From: JBAVOR01 sp049692255
GTDB taxonomy: Bacteria; Babelota; Babeliae; Babelales; JACPOV01
Assembly (NCBI GenBank): GCA_049692255.1
Contig: JBAVOR010000024.1
Span: forward strand, 1 to 52,005
Length of the DNA stretch: 52,005 nucleotides
Direction of reading: 5' to 3'
Part shown: positions 33,055 through 40,570 of the stretch, piece by piece
Numbering within the stretch: the first letter of the stretch is position 1
Layout: the number at the start of each line of letters is the position of its first letter
Position numbers and translations under genes: made by a program
The notes under the pieces: generated by a model
The model's input: the letters and a program-made list of their open reading frames with translations, nothing else
The model's database searches: none
Told to the model about the DNA's origin: nothing

Positions 33055-33336
33055 CTATTCAATGACCCGGAAAACGCCCCTGAAGTCTCGCTCTTTTAAG
33101 GTAGGCTCTATTGCCATGTCACTGATATGGTTTTTACCCACTCCTTGATGCAAAGCGTCTACTAGTTGATCCAATGCATCTCGCGTGCCACAAGCAATCA
33201 TTTTCACCTGTGATTCGGGCGCGTTAAGCCCTTGGACAACCCCTTCGATGCCTAGCTGCCGCGCTTTTTTTTGAACAACATCTTGTAAAAAGTTTTTATT
33301 TTTTACCAAAAACGTAATATGTAAACATTGACTCAT
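33055..33336 (-). CDS. Acylphosphatase-fold protein lacking the catalytic arginine
   Basis: The 93-residue length and the pattern 'ARQLGIEGVVQGLN', then 'KMIACGTRDALDQLVDAL', match the acylphosphatase fold. Active enzymes have an N-terminal GxVQGVGFR loop whose Arg binds phosphate, plus an Asn two strands later. Here the corresponding stretch reads 'LVKNKNFLQDVVQKK', with no Arg or Gly-rich loop. The protein is therefore probably not an acylphosphatase enzyme but may retain a binding role. GGGAG is 5 nt from the ATG. It lies 32 bp upstream of bamA on the same strand and may be co-transcribed. Confidence 0.65.
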   Translation of the reverse strand: MSQCLHITFLVKNKNFLQDVVQKKARQLGIEGVVQGLNAPESQVKMIACGTRDALDQLVDALHQGVGKNHISDMAIEPTLKERDFRGVFRVIE

Positions 33337-33450
33337 ACGATCTCCCTTTTTTATTGGTGTACCCTATCATAAAAGAGAAAAATTTGTCAAAATATAGAAT
33401 ATGAATAGCCAAATACCATTGGATCTCCTATTTTTAACCAGGTTTATCAA

Positions 33451-34869
33451 ATGAATAGTTCCGTCCGCGTTCGTTTTGCACCATCACCAACCGGTCTTAT
33501 ACATCTGGGAAGCGTGCGCACCGCGTTATTCAACTATCTCTTTGCGCGTAAAGAACACGGTACGCTTATTTTGCGCATCGAAGATACTGATCATGAACGT
33601 AATTTCGATCCACAAGCAGTCAAAATATTAGAAGATCTCGCCTGGTTGCAATTACCGTTCGATGAAGGCCCTACTACCGGTGGTCCGTACAAACCATACT
33701 TTCAGTCGCAACGCATGTCACTGTATCAAGAAAAATTAGAAGAACTTATTACAAAAAAAGCGGTATATCGTTGTTTTTGTTCCGAAGAAGAGCTGGAACA
33801 AAAACGATTACGCCAGATGGCACTCAAGCAGCCGCCGCGTTACGATCGCACATGTACCCAGCTTTCATCAGCAGCTATCGAAGAAAAAGTTCAACACAAC
33901 ACTCCTTTTATTTGGCGTTTCAAATTAGATACACAAAAAGTGGTGCATATCAACGATATCGCCCGCGGCACTATTGAATTTGACTTAGCCCACTTTTCCG
34001 ATTTTGCCGTAACACGCCAAAACGGCACCTTTACCTTTCTCTTTGCCAATGCAGTTGACGACGTGCTCATGAAAATATCTCATATTTTCCGCGGAGAAGA
34101 TCATATTTCGAATACCCCTTTGCAAGTTGCACTGTACGCATCATTCAACTTTAATACCCCCATTTTTTGGCATATGCCTACCATTTGTAATATTGATGGC
34201 AAAAAACTTTCAAAACGAGACTTTGGTTTCTCTTTGCGCGATTTAAAAGAAGGCGGTTTCTTGCCAGAAGCAATTTGCAACTATTTGGCCATTATTGGAG
34301 CCTCATTTAAACAAGAGATTATGGCGCTAGAAGAGTTAGTACATGCCATTGATTTTACCAAAATTAACTCTACCAGCGGCATTAAATATGATTTAGAAAA
34401 ACTGTTATGGGTTAATCATCAATGGATTATGCGTTCTTCAACTGAACGCATCGCACGATGCTTGCAACCTTTTATTCATGCTGCATATCCAGCAAGCACA
34501 TCGCTCAACGACGAAACATATCTGCAACTTATCGATGTAATAAGGCCCGAATTACGTACGCTCAAAGACGCAGTGCCATTGTTACAGTTTTACTTTACCT
34601 ATACACCTCCATCTTCAGAACAGTTAACCGCTGATAGCACAACACAAGCGGTGTTAGCGCTGTGCAAAACAGTTATTGCGCACGCAACGAGCACGCAAGA
34701 GTTATTCGATGTGCTCAAGAAAGAAAGCGTTGCGCATGGCATAGGGCAAAAACAGCTCTGGCAAAATGTGCGTTTATTGCTGACCGGCAGCACGCAAGGG
34801 CTAAGCGTAAAAGACACTTTTGAGTTACTTGGCTTGGCAACAATTAAGCAACGAATTGAACGGTTATAA
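33451..34869 (+). CDS. gltX: Glutamyl-tRNA synthetase
   Basis: This class I synthetase attaches Glu to tRNA-Glu. The 472 residues include the HIGH-type motif 'FAPSPTGLIHLGSVRTALFN' at 9-28 and the KMSKS-type motif 'KKLSKRD' at 251-257, with a conserved 'RIEDTDHERN' near 43. The C-terminal anticodon-binding helices are present ('GSTQGLSVKDTFELLGL'). Length is typical for bacterial GluRS. The gene's 3' end overlaps a convergent small gene by 6 bp. Whether it also charges tRNA-Gln cannot be told from this window. Confidence 0.96.
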   Translation: MNSSVRVRFAPSPTGLIHLGSVRTALFNYLFARKEHGTLILRIEDTDHERNFDPQAVKILEDLAWLQLPFDEGPTTGGPYKPYFQSQRMSLYQEKLEELITKKAVYRCFCSEEELEQKRLRQMALKQPPRYDRTCTQLSSAAIEEKVQHNTPFIWRFKLDTQKVVHINDIARGTIEFDLAHFSDFAVTRQNGTFTFLFANAVDDVLMKISHIFRGEDHISNTPLQVALYASFNFNTPIFWHMPTICNIDGKKLSKRDFGFSLRDLKEGGFLPEAICNYLAIIGASFKQEIMALEELVHAIDFTKINSTSGIKYDLEKLLWVNHQWIMRSSTERIARCLQPFIHAAYPASTSLNDETYLQLIDVIRPELRTLKDAVPLLQFYFTYTPPSSEQLTADSTTQAVLALCKTVIAHATSTQELFDVLKKESVAHGIGQKQLWQNVRLLLTGSTQGLSVKDTFELLGLATIKQRIERL

Positions 34870-35106
34870 ACTGAGCTCAATACGATTAGGCAAATTTTGT
34901 AGCCCTGTGACTATACCCGCCTGTTCAAATTGGCGCATGAACTGTAAAAATAGATTTTCCAATTCTGCCGTTACAAAAAATTCGAATTGGTTAGTAGCTT
35001 TACAAACGGTTCGTTCAAATGCCAGCCCCTCACAGCTACGCAATGCACCAACCACAAGCCATGTTTTTTTTCGTTCAAGAACAGCTCGGTAATAACGACA
35101 ATACAT
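34864..35106 (-). CDS. Small protein resembling DUF4911
   Basis: The 80-residue product has the pattern 'TWLVVGALRSCEGLAFERTV' followed by 'FEFFVTAELENLFLQFMRQF', which resembles the short DUF4911 proteins (a beta strand, a 'xEGxxxxRT' turn and a helix). No signal or membrane segment is seen. It is preceded 3 bp upstream by another tiny frame (35110-35268) and its 3' end overlaps gltX by 6 bp on the opposite strand. Function unknown. Confidence 0.55.
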   Translation of the reverse strand: MYCRYYRAVLERKKTWLVVGALRSCEGLAFERTVCKATNQFEFFVTAELENLFLQFMRQFEQAGIVTGLQNLPNRIELSL

Positions 35107-35109
35107 AAC

Positions 35110-35268
35110 CTACCCTTTGGCACTGGTATCAAAAGAAATAGTTGAAAATAGTTTATTTATAGTATGTAGTATAGAAAAATAGAGAAGCTCTGACAATTGG
35201 GCTTGCAATACGCATAGCATATCACGTTTACCATACACCATGAGCACTTTCTTGATCTCTTGTGACAT
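35110..35268 (-). CDS. Small ORF (52 residues), possible partner of the 34864 gene
   Basis: An ATG at 35268 opens a frame of 52 codons ending TAG at 35110, only 3 bp before the next ATG (TAGGTTATG), which suggests translational coupling. The product starts MSQEIKKVLMVYGKRD and has a helical middle ('LCVLQAQLSELLYFSILHTI'). No Shine-Dalgarno is evident before the start. It may be a real small protein or the untranslated leader of the 34864 gene. Confidence 0.4.
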   Translation of the reverse strand: MSQEIKKVLMVYGKRDMLCVLQAQLSELLYFSILHTINKLFSTISFDTSAKG

Positions 35269-35282
35269 AAGCTAAAGACTAT

Positions 35283-35312
35283 TTGACGGGTCATGAAATA
35301 TAATGCTATACC
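35283..35312 (+). promoter_or_regulatory. Promoter of the 35352 beta-barrel gene
   Basis: TTGACG (35283-35288), 18-nt spacer, TATACC (35307-35312), about 40 bp before the start codon. A nearer TATAAT (35299) is only 10 nt from the -35 box and would need a different -35. Confidence 0.45.
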
Positions 35313-35351
35313 ATAAAAAGACCCATTGCGAGTACATGAGAAAGGATAGTA

Positions 35352-36794
35352 ATGAACAATGGCCAGAATGTGCGCATATTTTTTGCAATTGCCTGCATAG
35401 TAAGTGGTACGAGCATTGAAATTCAGCCCTTTAGTACTCTTACCAGAAACGATCCGTACCCCCTTTTTTCAACCACATATCCGTATAGTTACTTGCTCGA
35501 TAACACTAAAAACTATTTAAAAGGGTTTGACGAGTGTTACGATAGACAACATTTTTATCTAGCATTCACCGGCATATACCAAAAAGCGAGCGTGGGGAGT
35601 AACTACGATCGCATAAAAAATCTACCTATTGGCGATTTAGAAGGTCGCTGGGCCATGCTGAGCATGATCTATGGTACTGCCACACCCGGGCCCGGCGTAA
35701 CGCCCGAAGAGATTGGGCCGCAACTCCAGTTCGCTAAAGAAATTTTGTTCCCCGATATCGACCCGCTCGACACCATTCCGGATGAAGAGATTCAAATTGA
35801 TACTAATCAAGAAATTGGTTTTTTTAGTGCTCCCATAAAATACCGCAAGCATGCTGTACGATTTGAAATGGCAGCGCAGCCACACGAAGATTTTGGTATC
35901 TTAATTCAAGGGGGCTGGGCAGATATTAAACAAACGCTCACCAATCCCGTCAATCTCGCTACTGATACTACCCCGAACCCTGATGAATTTACCTTAAGTG
36001 TTACCGTTATTAACTCAGTGCTCATGAGTACTTCATCACGTAACGCAGTATTTAAGCAACAAGGGCTCGATCCATTCAGTAATACGCAAAATATGAATGA
36101 TTACCGTGAAGGTTCCTTTGAAGATTTGCGCTTTTCGGTTTGGCTGCGCCACATTTTCCAAGCAAATTGTGACCGTGAATGTGAATGGCCACCGTTTTTA
36201 TTTATTCCGTTCATATTCTTGGAGGGATCCATTTGTCCAAGTCGTGTTTTTGATGAACAAAGACCATTATTGGCAGTGCCATTTGGCAACGATAGGCATA
36301 CCTCCATTGGGTTTACCGCTGGTTTTAATATTGATCTACGCGAGACATTAGAAATTGGGTTCCACGGCGGTATTATGCATTTCAATTCTCGCACCGTACA
36401 CGATTATCGCCTTCCTACTCACCCAACACAAACAGGCCTTTATCCATTCGCAACTGACGTCAAGCTCCACCCTGGCAATAACCATCATTTTGCCGTCTCT
36501 GTCCACGGGTACCGTTTTATTGGCAAACTATCTGGTTGGGTAGAATTTGAATACGTTAACCATGCACGCGATAATATTCGGATTATTAACGAAGAAGTAG
36601 CCAATAATCCCGACATATTCATTGTTGGTCAACAGGAAAGCTTAACCAAGTTCTCTTCACAGTTTTTGACCACCGTTATGAACTATGAAATATCGCCCAA
36701 CTTCATGTTAGGCTTTGGCGTGCAATGGCCATTGCAACAGCGTAACGCCTATCGTTCAACCACGGTATTGGGAACAATTAGAGCCACGTTTTAA
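35352..36794 (+). CDS. Outer-membrane beta-barrel protein
   Basis: The 480-residue product has a signal peptide (about 1-22) and then alternating amphipathic strands with many aromatic residues. Strand-like segments include 'YLAFTGIYQKASVG', 'LIQGGWADIKQTL', 'SIGFTAGFNIDLRETLEIGF' and 'FMLGFGVQWPLQQ', and the chain ends in Phe, the usual recognition signal for BamA. It resembles porin-like barrel proteins of intracellular bacteria. No plug or binding domain is recognised. AAAGGA precedes the ATG. Substrate unknown; a channel or adhesin is likely. Confidence 0.7.
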   Translation: MNNGQNVRIFFAIACIVSGTSIEIQPFSTLTRNDPYPLFSTTYPYSYLLDNTKNYLKGFDECYDRQHFYLAFTGIYQKASVGSNYDRIKNLPIGDLEGRWAMLSMIYGTATPGPGVTPEEIGPQLQFAKEILFPDIDPLDTIPDEEIQIDTNQEIGFFSAPIKYRKHAVRFEMAAQPHEDFGILIQGGWADIKQTLTNPVNLATDTTPNPDEFTLSVTVINSVLMSTSSRNAVFKQQGLDPFSNTQNMNDYREGSFEDLRFSVWLRHIFQANCDRECEWPPFLFIPFIFLEGSICPSRVFDEQRPLLAVPFGNDRHTSIGFTAGFNIDLRETLEIGFHGGIMHFNSRTVHDYRLPTHPTQTGLYPFATDVKLHPGNNHHFAVSVHGYRFIGKLSGWVEFEYVNHARDNIRIINEEVANNPDIFIVGQQESLTKFSSQFLTTVMNYEISPNFMLGFGVQWPLQQRNAYRSTTVLGTIRATF

Positions 36795-36836
36795 TGCGTT
36801 GCCCTGTACACAATGACTGAAAAAAAGGCGCGCAAA

Positions 36837-37196
36837 TCACGTTGCTGTTAGAGCATAGGTATTGCCCGTGCGTATTATTTGTACTGTTGTTTGGCAGTTG
36901 GAACATGCGTTAAAAACTCGTATTGTTTTCCAACGGTTCTCAGGGGCAAGATGCTCTTTAACCGAAACGTCAGTAACGCAAATTCCTGTCGGGCCCCGAA
37001 GCGGTTGGCTCTTTCCAGAATCGATTGCCCAAGTTACCGTAGCTAACCCAGAAAAGTTAACTTTAAAATCAAGTGTTCTGCCTGCATAGTTATAAATCGT
37101 GCACGTGTATGCTCTTGCTTCGTGCGCTCCCATTGCAGCAAACAATAATACAGCGCCCAATCGCACAACTGTGTGTGGCCTTGAAACGTTAGACAT
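36837..37196 (-). CDS. Small exported beta-rich protein, distant member of the 38712-41016 family
   Basis: The 119-residue product has a signal peptide ending 'EARA' (about 1-29). The mature part, 'YTCTIYNYAGRTLDFKVNFS', then 'WAIDSGKSQPLRG' and 'CVTDVSVKEH', follows the same order as the proteins at 38712 and 39121 ('YKFYVHNSTEDNLDVKL', 'WAINAGQES', 'CLSRVQVKQ'). The repeated strand-turn pattern implies a small beta-sandwich. Cysteines (five in the mature region) could form disulphides outside the cytoplasm. GGGGGAG precedes the ATG. The product is likely periplasmic or secreted; the function is unknown. Confidence 0.7.
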   Translation of the reverse strand: MSNVSRPHTVVRLGAVLLFAAMGAHEARAYTCTIYNYAGRTLDFKVNFSGLATVTWAIDSGKSQPLRGPTGICVTDVSVKEHLAPENRWKTIRVFNACSNCQTTVQIIRTGNTYALTAT

Positions 37197-37226
37197 AAAA
37201 CTCCCCCCAATCTTTATATAAATTAT

Positions 37227-37252
37227 CTATCTGAATTTATATTATCAGATAG
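37227..37252. promoter_or_regulatory. Operator-like perfect inverted repeat
   Basis: CTATCTGA (37227-37234) and TCAGATAG (37245-37252) form a perfect 8-bp inverted repeat with a 10-nt AT-rich centre. It lies between the divergent 36837 gene and rpsU, about 30 bp before the start of the former. It could bind a dimeric regulator or fold as a leader hairpin. Confidence 0.4.
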
Positions 37253-37304
37253 CTCTGGGTATAATCAAGAAAGCGGTATTATGCATAGACAATATGGGTT
37301 ACTG

Positions 37305-37332
37305 TTGAAGAAAGAGAAAAAACAGGTATAAT
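37305..37332 (+). promoter_or_regulatory. Promoter of the rpsU operon
   Basis: TTGAAG (37305-37310), 16-nt spacer, TATAAT (37327-37332), about 55 bp before rpsU. The -10 box is a perfect consensus. Confidence 0.6.
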
Positions 37333-37388
37333 AAAGTATCTATGTATAAAAAGATAACGAACCCTCTAGAAAGGACTATGCGATTTTT

Positions 37389-37601
37389 ATGAGTAAAAGA
37401 CGAGCAAATATCACCATCAACGTTAATACCAACATTGAAAAAGCCCTCCGTCAATTAAAGAAAAAAATTGAACGAGAAGGGGTAGTACGGGACATGAAAC
37501 GAGTGGTATATTTCGAATCACCAACCCAAAAGAAACGCAAACGCCTGATGCGCGCTATCAAGCAAAACTATATTCGCATGGCCGCACAAAAGTTAATCTA
37601 A
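37389..37601 (+). CDS. rpsU: 30S ribosomal protein bS21
   Basis: The 70-residue basic protein matches bS21: 'NIEKALRQLKKKIEREGVVR' and 'RRVVYFESPTQKKRKRL' correspond to the helix and tail of the E. coli protein. bS21 helps mRNA binding at the 30S platform. The AAGGA at 37371-37375 is 13 nt from the start, which is long; a 4-codon frame starting at 37378 ends in a TGA that overlaps the rpsU ATG (ATGA), so coupled re-initiation is possible. It heads the operon rpsU-rbfA-prepilin peptidase. Confidence 0.9.
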   Translation: MSKRRANITINVNTNIEKALRQLKKKIEREGVVRDMKRVVYFESPTQKKRKRLMRAIKQNYIRMAAQKLI

Positions 37602-37611
37602 ATAAGGCCAT

Positions 37612-37977
37612 ATGAGTCATAATCCCCGCGTTCATGCTATAAAACGTGCCCAAAAAGAGAAGTTATTGCTGCGAGAAATATCGCACATGATTCATGAGCT
37701 CTCATTAGAGCACCCTTCCCTACGCGCATTAACGGTGACCCGCTCAGCCCTTTCACCAGACAAAAGTATGTTTACTATATTTTTGTACGCAGAGAATGAA
37801 GTTGAAGGGTATAAAGAGCCGTTAGAAATACTTAAACTGTATCGCCCTTCCATGCGTAAAACACTCGCTCAAAAGATTACTGGTCGTTATGTTCCAGACA
37901 TTCGTTTTGCTTACGATACAAAATATACTAAGCAAGCACGCATTGAGCAGCTGATGGAACAAATAAAAACGAAATAA
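37612..37977 (+). CDS. rbfA: Ribosome-binding factor A
   Basis: The 121-residue product is RbfA, needed for maturation of the 16S rRNA 5' end in the 30S subunit. The KH-like fold shows as 'EKLLLREISHMIHEL', 'LTVTRSALSPDKSMFTIFLY' and 'KITGRYVPDIRFAYD', the last being the family's characteristic 'R..P.i.F..D'. It lies 10 bp after rpsU, which fits a ribosome-biogenesis role, and 5 bp before the peptidase gene. Confidence 0.9.
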   Translation: MSHNPRVHAIKRAQKEKLLLREISHMIHELSLEHPSLRALTVTRSALSPDKSMFTIFLYAENEVEGYKEPLEILKLYRPSMRKTLAQKITGRYVPDIRFAYDTKYTKQARIEQLMEQIKTK

Positions 37978-37982
37978 TACGC

Positions 37983-38651
37983 ATGGGTGCATACACTGCC
38001 GGATGCTCATTCCTATTCTATATTGCTCTCAGTACCTGGGCATTATTCTTGTGGCAGATTGCGCATTGGCTTATCGGGCGCAAGCGATGCACCAACTCTT
38101 TGCACGTACCAATCATTCTTGCAACTCCTGGACTATTACTGATGCTCATTGCCCTTAAACAAGGCACTGCCGCCATCGTTTGGTCACTCATTTTTTCTGC
38201 ACTCATTATTTCAATCCACACAGATCTCTGTGCATTTTTACTTTCCCGCCTGGTTACCCTCTTTGCAATACCCGCAGTATGGATTGCCATTGCTGCAGGT
38301 TGGCTTGATCTATCATTATTTGAAAGCATTGTAGGCGCATTGAGTGCGTATCTTTTTTTGTTTGCAATAGAAAAAGGGTATGAAAGATGGACTGGTCATA
38401 GCGGCATGGGAGATGGAGATAAAGAATTACTCGCATATATTGGTGCTTTTTTAGGCTTTGGCTGGTGGTATGCATTACTTATCGGCTCTTGGTTGGGCAC
38501 TCTCTGCGCAGTTGCTTATAAACTCTATTCCGGCCAGGCAATTCGTTTCGTGCGCATTCCTTTTGGCCCTTTTTTAGCGTTAGGCGCTATCGCCTATGTG
38601 CTTGTAAGCCCATTGTTTCATTATTACCTCCCTATTTTATTGACTATTTGA
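37983..38651 (+). CDS. Prepilin peptidase (A24 family), reduced form
   Basis: The 222-residue membrane protein has about seven helices. The two catalytic aspartates of A24 peptidases are seen: the first in 'IHTDLCAFLLSR' (about residue 80), the second in the GxGD motif 'GMGDGDKELLAYIGAFLG' (about 140-157). The usual N-terminal methyltransferase domain with four zinc-binding cysteines found in PilD is missing, so only cleavage activity is likely, as in the short archaeal-type and FlaK-like peptidases. It would process the pilin at 41344. It is in an operon with rpsU and rbfA. Confidence 0.85.
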   Translation: MGAYTAGCSFLFYIALSTWALFLWQIAHWLIGRKRCTNSLHVPIILATPGLLLMLIALKQGTAAIVWSLIFSALIISIHTDLCAFLLSRLVTLFAIPAVWIAIAAGWLDLSLFESIVGALSAYLFLFAIEKGYERWTGHSGMGDGDKELLAYIGAFLGFGWWYALLIGSWLGTLCAVAYKLYSGQAIRFVRIPFGPFLALGAIAYVLVSPLFHYYLPILLTI

Positions 38652-38711
38652 TAATTGTTTTAATACACTAATCTTAGGCACAGCTTTCTTTTTAAAAAAA
38701 TGGAGAGATTA

Positions 38712-39086
38712 ATGAAATATACATTCATTGCACTTGTCTTAGCATGTAGCGTACATCAAGCAAGTGCGTATAAATTTTATGTACACAACAGCACTGAAGA
38801 TAACCTTGATGTTAAACTAATCTTTACTTCACTATTCTTTAACACGCAACGAAAAACATGGGCGATAAATGCAGGGCAAGAAAGCAATGCAATTATTGTC
38901 GGAGGATACCGCTGCCTAAGCCGCGTACAAGTAAAACAACGTGATGCTTCTGAATCTGCCTATAAAGATATTCCAGCAGAAGTTCCAGCCGATCATAAGA
39001 GCAAGGGATTCAAGATATGCGATGATGGTGCAGTCTTCATTGTAGGGGAAGAAGGTAACTATCGCTGGAAAGCACATCTACAGTAA
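38712..39086 (+). CDS. Small exported beta-rich protein, family member 2
   Basis: From the ATG at 38712, just after GGAGAG, the product is 124 residues with a signal peptide ending 'HQASA'. The mature part begins 'YKFYVHNSTEDNLDVKLIF' and contains 'TWAINAGQESNAIIVGGYR'. The order of segments matches the genes at 36837 and 39121. It is first in a run of five same-strand genes (38712-41016) with Shine-Dalgarno sites of the GGAGA type. No enzyme motif is visible; the product is a likely periplasmic or secreted protein. Confidence 0.72.
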   Translation: MKYTFIALVLACSVHQASAYKFYVHNSTEDNLDVKLIFTSLFFNTQRKTWAINAGQESNAIIVGGYRCLSRVQVKQRDASESAYKDIPAEVPADHKSKGFKICDDGAVFIVGEEGNYRWKAHLQ

Positions 39087-39120
39087 GAGCCTATTGATAA
39101 AAAAAATAATGGAGAAGCTC

Positions 39121-39477
39121 ATGAAATGTAAACTATTGTACGCGTTCGCGCTACTCACTCTTGCACATCAATTAACCGCATACGATTATAAAGTACGTAA
39201 TGATACCAATACTGACCTCGTGACAACAATAGATATCACTGGTGACGAACGCAATTGGGCTGTTCCTGCTCATGGGGAAAGTGGCCTCATGCGCAAAAAG
39301 CTGTCAGCATGTCTTTCGCGCGTATTTATTAAAAGACCAACCGATGCTCAGAGATTCCAAATAAATCACGAAGAAAGTTATCAGACTTGCGGTAGTTTAA
39401 GAATAATTATCAAATATGGCGTGAGTTTTTCAAAAGGAACGCCCCATTATTACTTTACTACAGAAAACCTTTATTAA
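39121..39477 (+). CDS. Small exported beta-rich protein, family member 3
   Basis: The start at 39121 (MKCKLLYAFALLTL) has GGAGAAGC 4-8 nt upstream; the frame open to 39094 has no ribosome-binding site. The 118-residue product has a signal peptide ending 'QLTA'. The mature part starts 'YDYKVRNDTNTDLVTT', then 'NWAVPAHGESGLMR' and 'CLSRVFIKRP', aligned segment by segment with the 38712 product. It is less similar to members 4-6. Unknown function; exported. Confidence 0.7.
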   Translation: MKCKLLYAFALLTLAHQLTAYDYKVRNDTNTDLVTTIDITGDERNWAVPAHGESGLMRKKLSACLSRVFIKRPTDAQRFQINHEESYQTCGSLRIIIKYGVSFSKGTPHYYFTTENLY

Positions 39478-39498
39478 TAACGAAAAAAGGGAGTGAGC

Positions 39499-39960
39499 AT
39501 GAAACAGCTGCTACAATACATGGTATTAATCGTAATCATCTGTGTCGCACCTCTTCATGCAGTCACCTGGCAATTTACTAACAACGTACCGTTCCCTATC
39601 GATATCTCGCTCAAATTTGGCTCTCAGCACAAAGAGCCTGCGCCATTGACTCTCACAACTAATCAAACAGAAACTATCACGCATAACGAATGCGTGGCAC
39701 CTGCAACCAGCACGCTCATGGATATGTTCGATCTTCGCATAAAAAAACATGATGATCCGCAATGGCAATATCAAGTTATGTTTATCGAAGGCACATCGCC
39801 TATAACTGGCGCATCATATAGTTACCCCACTCCGTCGCAAGCATGCCAAAATACCCAGATAGTCATTCACAATTATTTGGAACCTATCGATAAAAATGGC
39901 AAGACAGTGCGGCTGTTTCGCCTAGGACTCTTAAAAAATCCCAGTATTGAAACGCAATAA
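39499..39960 (+). CDS. Small exported beta-rich protein, family member 4
   Basis: From the ATG at 39499 (MKQLLQYMVLIVII), after GGGAG, the product is 153 residues with a signal peptide ending 'PLHA'. The mature part starts 'VTWQFTNNVPFPIDISLKFG', the same opening as the next two genes ('TWQFVNDTDHPVDIEIKLG' and 'TWQFVNNSAQAVDIVVHFG'). Later segments 'DMFDLRIKKHDDPQWQYQ' and 'YSYPTPSQACQNTQIVIHN' are also shared by the three. Members 4-6 form a closer subgroup. Confidence 0.72.
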   Translation: MKQLLQYMVLIVIICVAPLHAVTWQFTNNVPFPIDISLKFGSQHKEPAPLTLTTNQTETITHNECVAPATSTLMDMFDLRIKKHDDPQWQYQVMFIEGTSPITGASYSYPTPSQACQNTQIVIHNYLEPIDKNGKTVRLFRLGLLKNPSIETQ

Positions 39961-39975
39961 CGCTGCTAAAGAATT

Positions 39976-40020
39976 AAGGAGAAGCTATGCAACATATTGT
40001 ACGTTTCGTCTTGATAAGCA
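39976..40020 (+). repeat. Conserved leader repeat, copy 1
   Basis: AAGGAGAAGCTATGCAACAT and the following 25 bases recur at 40526-40570 with one mismatch in 45. It includes the ribosome-binding site, start codon and beginning of the signal peptide; the coding sequences diverge after it. Confidence 0.8.
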
Positions 40021-40517
40021 CAATAAGCATCTCATCGCTTAACGCGGTCACCTGGCAATTTGTGAATGATACCGACCACCCAGTAGATATTGAAATAAAA
40101 TTAGGCCCTGGGCGCTTTAGTGAAGGTACCGGCAAGCAGAGGATTGTTCATTTTTTGCGCACAACCAAACAGATAAAAAATTTACACACACACCAATCAG
40201 ATTGGGTATCTGATCACCACTATTGCGTCTCTCTGCAAGGAGGACATGGATACGACTTATTTGATCTTAAAATTAAGCCTTCATCTGCGCATACGTGGCA
40301 CCCATATGGAGTACGTTTTACGCGAACTAATCCACAATATGACCGCCCAACTGCAAATCACAGTTGCGCTGATGCTACCATTACTATTTTGGATATGGAA
40401 AAAAAAGAACCAATTAAAAAAACGCACCTTCCCAGAAGAAGTAGATATGCTAGAAGGGCAGTATCGCATGCTGAAAAAGAATATACATTTGTGCTAGGGA
40501 TTCAAAAAGGAATATAA
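39987..40517 (+). CDS. Small exported beta-rich protein, family member 5
   Basis: The 176-residue product starts MQHIVRFVLISTISIS, nearly identical in its first 15 residues to member 6, and has a signal peptide ending 'SLNA'. The mature opening is 'VTWQFVNDTDHPVDIEIKLG', followed by 'YDLFDLKIKPSSAHTW' and 'YDRPTANHSCADATITI'. It carries a basic C-terminal tail ('THLPRRSRYARRAVSHAEKE') absent from the others. AAGGAG precedes the ATG. Likely extracytoplasmic; function unknown. Confidence 0.72.
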   Translation: MQHIVRFVLISTISISSLNAVTWQFVNDTDHPVDIEIKLGPGRFSEGTGKQRIVHFLRTTKQIKNLHTHQSDWVSDHHYCVSLQGGHGYDLFDLKIKPSSAHTWHPYGVRFTRTNPQYDRPTANHSCADATITILDMEKKEPIKKTHLPRRSRYARRAVSHAEKEYTFVLGIQKGI

Positions 40518-40525
40518 ATAAAAAA

Positions 40526-40570
40526 AAGGAGAAGCTATGCAACATATCGTACGTTTCGTCTTGATAAGCA
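40526..40570 (+). repeat. Conserved leader repeat, copy 2
   Basis: Second copy of the 45-nt leader block at 39976-40020, 550 bp away, differing by a single T/C change. It belongs to the 40537 gene. Confidence 0.8.

Noticed and set aside
37378..37391. Four-codon leader frame overlapping the rpsU start
   Set aside because: ATG CGA TTT TTA TGA is too short to call a gene; it is noted as a possible coupling device in the rpsU entry.
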